Origin: Bacillota bacterium
GTDB taxonomy: Bacteria; Bacillota; Bacilli; Paenibacillales; Paenibacillaceae
Length of the DNA: 8,140 nt
Direction: 5' to 3'
Assembly (NCBI GenBank): GCA_023433615.1
Contig: JAEZCJ010000163.1
Span: 1-8,140 of the forward strand
Part shown: positions 4,935 to 8,140 of the stretch, piece after piece
Numbering within the stretch: the first letter of the stretch is position 1
Layout of the letters: each line of letters opens with the position of its first letter
Made by a program: the position numbers and the translations under genes
The notes under the pieces: generated by a model
Database searches by the model: none
What the model saw: the letters and a program-made list of their open reading frames with translations, nothing else
What the model was told of the DNA's origin: nothing

Positions 4935-6473
4935 ATGGACAAGCCAAATGAACTGATCGTGGTCCTTGATTTCGGAGGACAGTATAACCAATTGATCGCA
5001 AGACGGATCCGCGACCTCGGCGTGTACAGCGAATTGCTGCCGTACAATACGTCTGCGGACAAGCTGCGCGAGCTGCAGCCGAAGGGGATTATTTTCTCCG
5101 GCGGTCCTGCGAGCGTCTATGAAGAGAACTCGCCGCTTGTCGATCCGGGCGTGTACGAGCTAGGCGTGCCGATCTTCGGCATCTGCTACGGCATGCAGAT
5201 GATGTCGCATCAGCTGAGCGGCAAGGTGCAGCGCGCCGGCAAGCGCGAATACGGCAAGGCCGAGGTCGATTTCAATCAAGACTGCCATCTGACTGCCGAA
5301 CTCGACAGCCGTCAGACCGTCTGGATGAGCCACAGCGATCTCGTCGTCGAGCCGCCTACCGGTTTCCGCGTCGACGCGAGCACGGCCCATGCGCCGATCG
5401 CGGCGATGAGCCATCCGGAGAAACGGTTCTACGCCGTGCAATTCCACCCGGAGGTTCGCCATTCCGTCTACGGCAACGAGATGATTCGCAACTTCCTGTA
5501 TGAAGTGTGCAAGTGCGAAGGCAGCTGGTCCATGACGACGTTCATCGATGACACGATCCGCGAGATCCGCGAGCAGGTGGGCGACAAGAAGGTATTGTGC
5601 GCGCTCTCCGGCGGCGTCGATTCTTCCGTCGTCGCGATCCTCATCCATAAGGCGATCGGCGATCAACTGACGTGCATGTTCATCGACCACGGCCTCCTGC
5701 GGAAGGGCGAAGCCGAGAGCGTCATGGAGACGTTCGTCGGCAAGTTCGATATGAAAGTGGTTAAGATCGATGCGAGGGATCGGTTCCTGGGTAAGCTGAA
5801 GGGCGTCGACGATCCGGAGCAGAAGCGGAAAATCATCGGCAACGAGTTCATCTACGTGTTCCAGGAGGAGTCTGCGAAATTCGACGACTTCGAGTTCCTG
5901 GCCCAAGGCACGCTCTACACCGATATCGTCGAGAGCGGCACGGCAACGGCGCAGACGATCAAGTCGCACCACAACGTCGGCGGCCTGCCGGAGGACATCA
6001 AGTTCAAGCTGGTCGAGCCGCTCAAGGCACTGTTCAAGGACGAGGTCCGCAAGGTCGGCGAAGAATGCGGCCTGCCGGAAGCCATCGTATGGCGGCAGCC
6101 GTTCCCGGGTCCCGGGCTCGCCATTCGCGTGCTGGGCGAAGTGACCGACGAGAAGCTGACGATCGTCCGCGAATCCGACCAGATTCTGCGCGACGAGATC
6201 GCGGCGGCCGGACTCGATCGCGAGATCTGGCAGTACTTCACGGCTCTGCCGAACATGAAGAGCGTAGGCGTCATGGGCGATGCCCGGACGTACAGCTACA
6301 CCGTCGGCATCCGCGCCGTTACGTCCATCGACGGCATGACCGCCGACTGGGCGCGCATCCCGTGGGACGTGCTCGAGAAAATCTCCGTCCGCATCGTCAA
6401 CGAAGTCGACAACGTCAACCGCGTCGTCTACGACATCACGTCGAAGCCGCCGGCGACGATCGAGTGGGAATAG
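4935..6473 (+). CDS. guaA: GMP synthase (glutamine-hydrolysing)
   Basis: This cytoplasmic enzyme makes GMP from XMP, ATP and glutamine, the last step of guanine nucleotide synthesis. The 512-residue length is normal for the family. The N-terminal class I amidotransferase domain has nucleophile C84 (GICYGMQMM) with H171 and E173 (FHPEV). The ATP-pyrophosphatase domain has the PP-loop SGGVDSS at 225-231. The C-terminal dimerisation domain includes the conserved PFPGPGLAIRVLGE and ends in KPPATIEWE. All key residues are present. The ATG at 4935 has AGGA immediately before it, while the strong AAGGGAGG (4914-4921) lies 13 bases away, longer than usual. The protein's beginning (NELIVVLDFGGQYNQLIARR) aligns with known GuaA starts as I recall them, so this start is kept. 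It is transcribed alone between its own promoter and terminator. Confidence 0.98.
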   Translation: MDKPNELIVVLDFGGQYNQLIARRIRDLGVYSELLPYNTSADKLRELQPKGIIFSGGPASVYEENSPLVDPGVYELGVPIFGICYGMQMMSHQLSGKVQRAGKREYGKAEVDFNQDCHLTAELDSRQTVWMSHSDLVVEPPTGFRVDASTAHAPIAAMSHPEKRFYAVQFHPEVRHSVYGNEMIRNFLYEVCKCEGSWSMTTFIDDTIREIREQVGDKKVLCALSGGVDSSVVAILIHKAIGDQLTCMFIDHGLLRKGEAESVMETFVGKFDMKVVKIDARDRFLGKLKGVDDPEQKRKIIGNEFIYVFQEESAKFDDFEFLAQGTLYTDIVESGTATAQTIKSHHNVGGLPEDIKFKLVEPLKALFKDEVRKVGEECGLPEAIVWRQPFPGPGLAIRVLGEVTDEKLTIVRESDQILRDEIAAAGLDREIWQYFTALPNMKSVGVMGDARTYSYTVGIRAVTSIDGMTADWARIPWDVLEKISVRIVNEVDNVNRVVYDITSKPPATIEWE

Positions 6474-6494
6474 GATTATTACGAATCAGAAGAG

Positions 6495-6534
6495 TCCCTA
6501 TGTTTGCGGCGTTCCGCAAACATAGGGAGTTTTT
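6495..6534 (+). terminator. Intrinsic terminator of guaA
   Basis: The stem TCCCTATGTTTGCGG (6495-6509) pairs perfectly over 15 bases with 6514-6528 around a CGTT loop, followed after one G by TTTTT (6530-6534). It starts 21 bases after the guaA stop codon. Confidence 0.95.
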
Positions 6535-6683
6535 GTGTATAGGCCATTACTTTCAGCCGTACGACCACCGCGTCCGGATCGAATCGCATATTCCAAGCGC
6601 TAAAACTTTTATCGGCCTCGCTTGTTTTCCAAATAGAGGCTGCACGCTGAATCGCGGCAGCAGTCGATAAAGGGGGAACAATT

Positions 6684-8140
6684 GTGACAAGCATGAGCAG
6701 ATCAAGCATGGCGGCAGCAATATTAGCGATAATAATGCTGCTCACCGCTTGTACAGGCAATTCCGGCGGGAATAAGGCTGGTACGGATGCGATAACGATC
6801 GAGCCGATGGGCAAAGAGGATGAGGCAACCTTAAGGGTCATGTTCTGGGATGAGCAATCCTTCATGTCCCAATACGGCAATTTGTTCTTATCGAAGTTCC
6901 CGAATGTTGACTTTCAAGTCGCTAGAACGGATTCGCTCTATGCGTACGAAGGCGGCGGGCAACCTGTAAAATTGACGGAATACCTCAAGGAGCAGCAGCC
7001 CGATGTGCTGATGCTGGATCCGGACCAATACGCCGAGTTGTTCGAGGCGGGCGAGCTGGTCGAGCTAGAGACGATGGTCAGTAAGGACGGCTACGACATC
7101 GAGGGCATGCACCCGGCCGTCATCGAGCTGATCAAGGAGATTAGCGGCGGGCGGCTCTATGGGCTGTCGCCGACGTTTAACAGTCTGGCGTTGTTTTACA
7201 ACATCGATCTGTTCCAGCGATACGGCATTGACCCGCCTACCGATCGCATGAGCTGGGCCGATGTCCTCCAGTTAGCTGGGAGATTCCCGACGACCGGCAA
7301 TGCAGAGGAACGCGTCTATGGACTATCGGGGGACACGCCGGAGAAGTTCAACCTCATCTGGCAGATCGGCACGGGTCTGGGTCTGAACTTCGCTGACCCG
7401 AGCGCCAAAAAAATTACGCTCAATACGCCGGGATGGCGGGGCGTGTTCGAGACGGTGCTAGGCGGCATTCAAGCGGGATCGCTCTATATGCCGGCAGGCT
7501 ATCGAGGGGACATGTCCTATGCCGAATACCTGCAAGGCGATCTGTTCGTGAGCGGACGCTCGGCAATGACGCTGAACAGTCCGTGGCTGATCCAGAAGTT
7601 GGAGGAGGCCGAGCACGAATTGAAGGATAGCAAGCCGGTGAATTGGGCTGTGGTCACGGTCCCCGTCGACCCGTCGAATCCGGATGTGAGCGGTTCGTTC
7701 TCGCTCGGCACCATCTTCGCGATTCGAGCGGATTCGCCTAATAAGAGCGCGGCATGGGAGTTCATCAAGTACCTGAACGGCGACGAGTATGCCAAGATTC
7801 AATCCCGGACGGTGTCGAGCGATTTTCTGACGCGCACGGCGCATATCAAGGAGCATGACGGCAAGAGCCTGGAGCCTTTCTATGCGCTGAAGCCGCGGCC
7901 TCCGGTCGCGAATCCGATCTTGGCTATGCCGGCCAACTTCATCGGCCAGTTCGGTGCGCTGCTCGAAGAGGAGATTCAAGCTGTGCTCGACAACAAGAAG
8001 ACGCTCGATGAGGCGCTTGCCGCGATGGAGACACGCAGTCAGACTGCGCTTGACGAAGCGTACGTGGAGGAGACGCAGCAGCGTCAAGAGACGGAAACAG
8101 ATGATGAGACGGAGGCAGAGGCAGGTACCGGTGACGGAGC
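6684..8140 (+). CDS. Lipoprotein extracellular solute-binding protein of an ABC importer (right end cut off)
   Basis: This is a membrane-anchored substrate-binding lipoprotein of the SBP_bac_1 type, usually specific for sugars or oligosaccharides. 485 codons are visible with no stop before the window edge. The N-terminus has a short signal (AAILAIIMLL) and the lipobox LTAC with C23 as the lipidated residue, then a Gly/Ser/Asn linker. Family-like segments include LRVMFWDEQSF, QPDVLMLDP, GRLYGLSPTFNSLALFYNIDLFQRYGI and AAWEFIKYLNG. The start is GTG 6684 because AGGGGG (6671-6676) lies 7 bases upstream; ATGs at 6693 and 6708 are in frame but badly spaced. The binding domain seems complete near codon 460, yet the frame continues into a Glu/Asp/Thr-rich stretch, which is unusual. 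The gap 6535-6683 has no convincing promoter. Permease genes are expected to the right but are not in the window. The substrate is unknown. Confidence 0.9.
   Translation, partial: MTSMSRSSMAAAILAIIMLLTACTGNSGGNKAGTDAITIEPMGKEDEATLRVMFWDEQSFMSQYGNLFLSKFPNVDFQVARTDSLYAYEGGGQPVKLTEYLKEQQPDVLMLDPDQYAELFEAGELVELETMVSKDGYDIEGMHPAVIELIKEISGGRLYGLSPTFNSLALFYNIDLFQRYGIDPPTDRMSWADVLQLAGRFPTTGNAEERVYGLSGDTPEKFNLIWQIGTGLGLNFADPSAKKITLNTPGWRGVFETVLGGIQAGSLYMPAGYRGDMSYAEYLQGDLFVSGRSAMTLNSPWLIQKLEEAEHELKDSKPVNWAVVTVPVDPSNPDVSGSFSLGTIFAIRADSPNKSAAWEFIKYLNGDEYAKIQSRTVSSDFLTRTAHIKEHDGKSLEPFYALKPRPPVANPILAMPANFIGQFGALLEEEIQAVLDNKKTLDEALAAMETRSQTALDEAYVEETQQRQETETDDETEAEAGTGDG

Noticed and set aside
5160..5972. 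270-codon open frame antisense to guaA
   Set aside because: A shadow of guaA codon bias: Arg/Ala/Asp/Leu-rich composition, no recognisable domain, no ribosome binding site, and wholly inside a confident gene.
6594..6624. Inverted repeat CAAGCG/CGCTTG and the small palindrome TAAAACTTTTA upstream of the lipoprotein gene
   Set aside because: Six-base arms with a 19-base loop and an 11-base A/T palindrome are expected by chance, and no promoter or catabolite-repression site could be placed next to them.
6065..6670. 201-codon plus-strand frame overlapping the end of guaA and its terminator
   Set aside because: Arg/His-rich out-of-frame reading of guaA that continues through the terminator hairpin; no start signal.
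6479..6880. 133-codon antisense frame over the guaA terminator and lipoprotein start
   Set aside because: It reads through the terminator and is antisense to a clear signal peptide and lipobox; no ribosome binding site or domain.

Overview
The window looks like chromosomal DNA of a low-GC-phylum (Firmicutes) bacterium, most likely a Paenibacillus- or Cohnella-type member of the Paenibacillaceae. This is inferred from strong AGGAGG-type ribosome binding sites, sigma-A-like promoters, moderately GC-rich codon use, GuaA and lipoprotein sequences of Bacillales type, and the COG4586/COG4587/COG3694 ABC-2 transporter trio. No database search was possible, so the genus is a guess.

Layout. (1) 1-2812, plus strand: a three-gene ABC-2 exporter operon (ATPase, permease, permease). 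The first two genes overlap by 8 bases and the third starts 6 bases after the second. It has a plausible extended -10 promoter and two small palindromes that could be operators. (2) 2813-3030: a gene-free gap between convergent genes, holding four copies of a 25-base near-perfect palindrome at helically phased intervals. (3) 3031-3796, minus strand: a solitary DUF559-type PD-(D/E)XK nuclease with a C-terminal winged-helix-like region. It has its own promoter, and a textbook intrinsic terminator lies inside its leader. (4) 3797-4158: a mostly non-coding divergent gap with a C/A-rich tandem repeat and a doubtful small ORF. (5) 4159-4713, plus strand: a PrxQ/Bcp peroxiredoxin with an unusual lysine-rich tail. 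(6) 4871-6534, plus strand: guaA (GMP synthase) as a single-gene unit with a strong promoter and a strong terminator. (7) 6684-8140, plus strand: a lipoprotein solute-binding protein of an ABC importer, cut by the right edge, with a very acidic C-terminus.

The genes do not form one pathway. The exporter, nuclease, peroxiredoxin, guaA and binding-protein genes look like five separate transcription units. The ordinary parts are guaA, the peroxiredoxin core and the transporter genes. The most interesting part is 2813-4020: the phased palindromes with compensatory changes, the nuclease gene with a terminator in its leader, and the variable-unit tandem repeat upstream of it.
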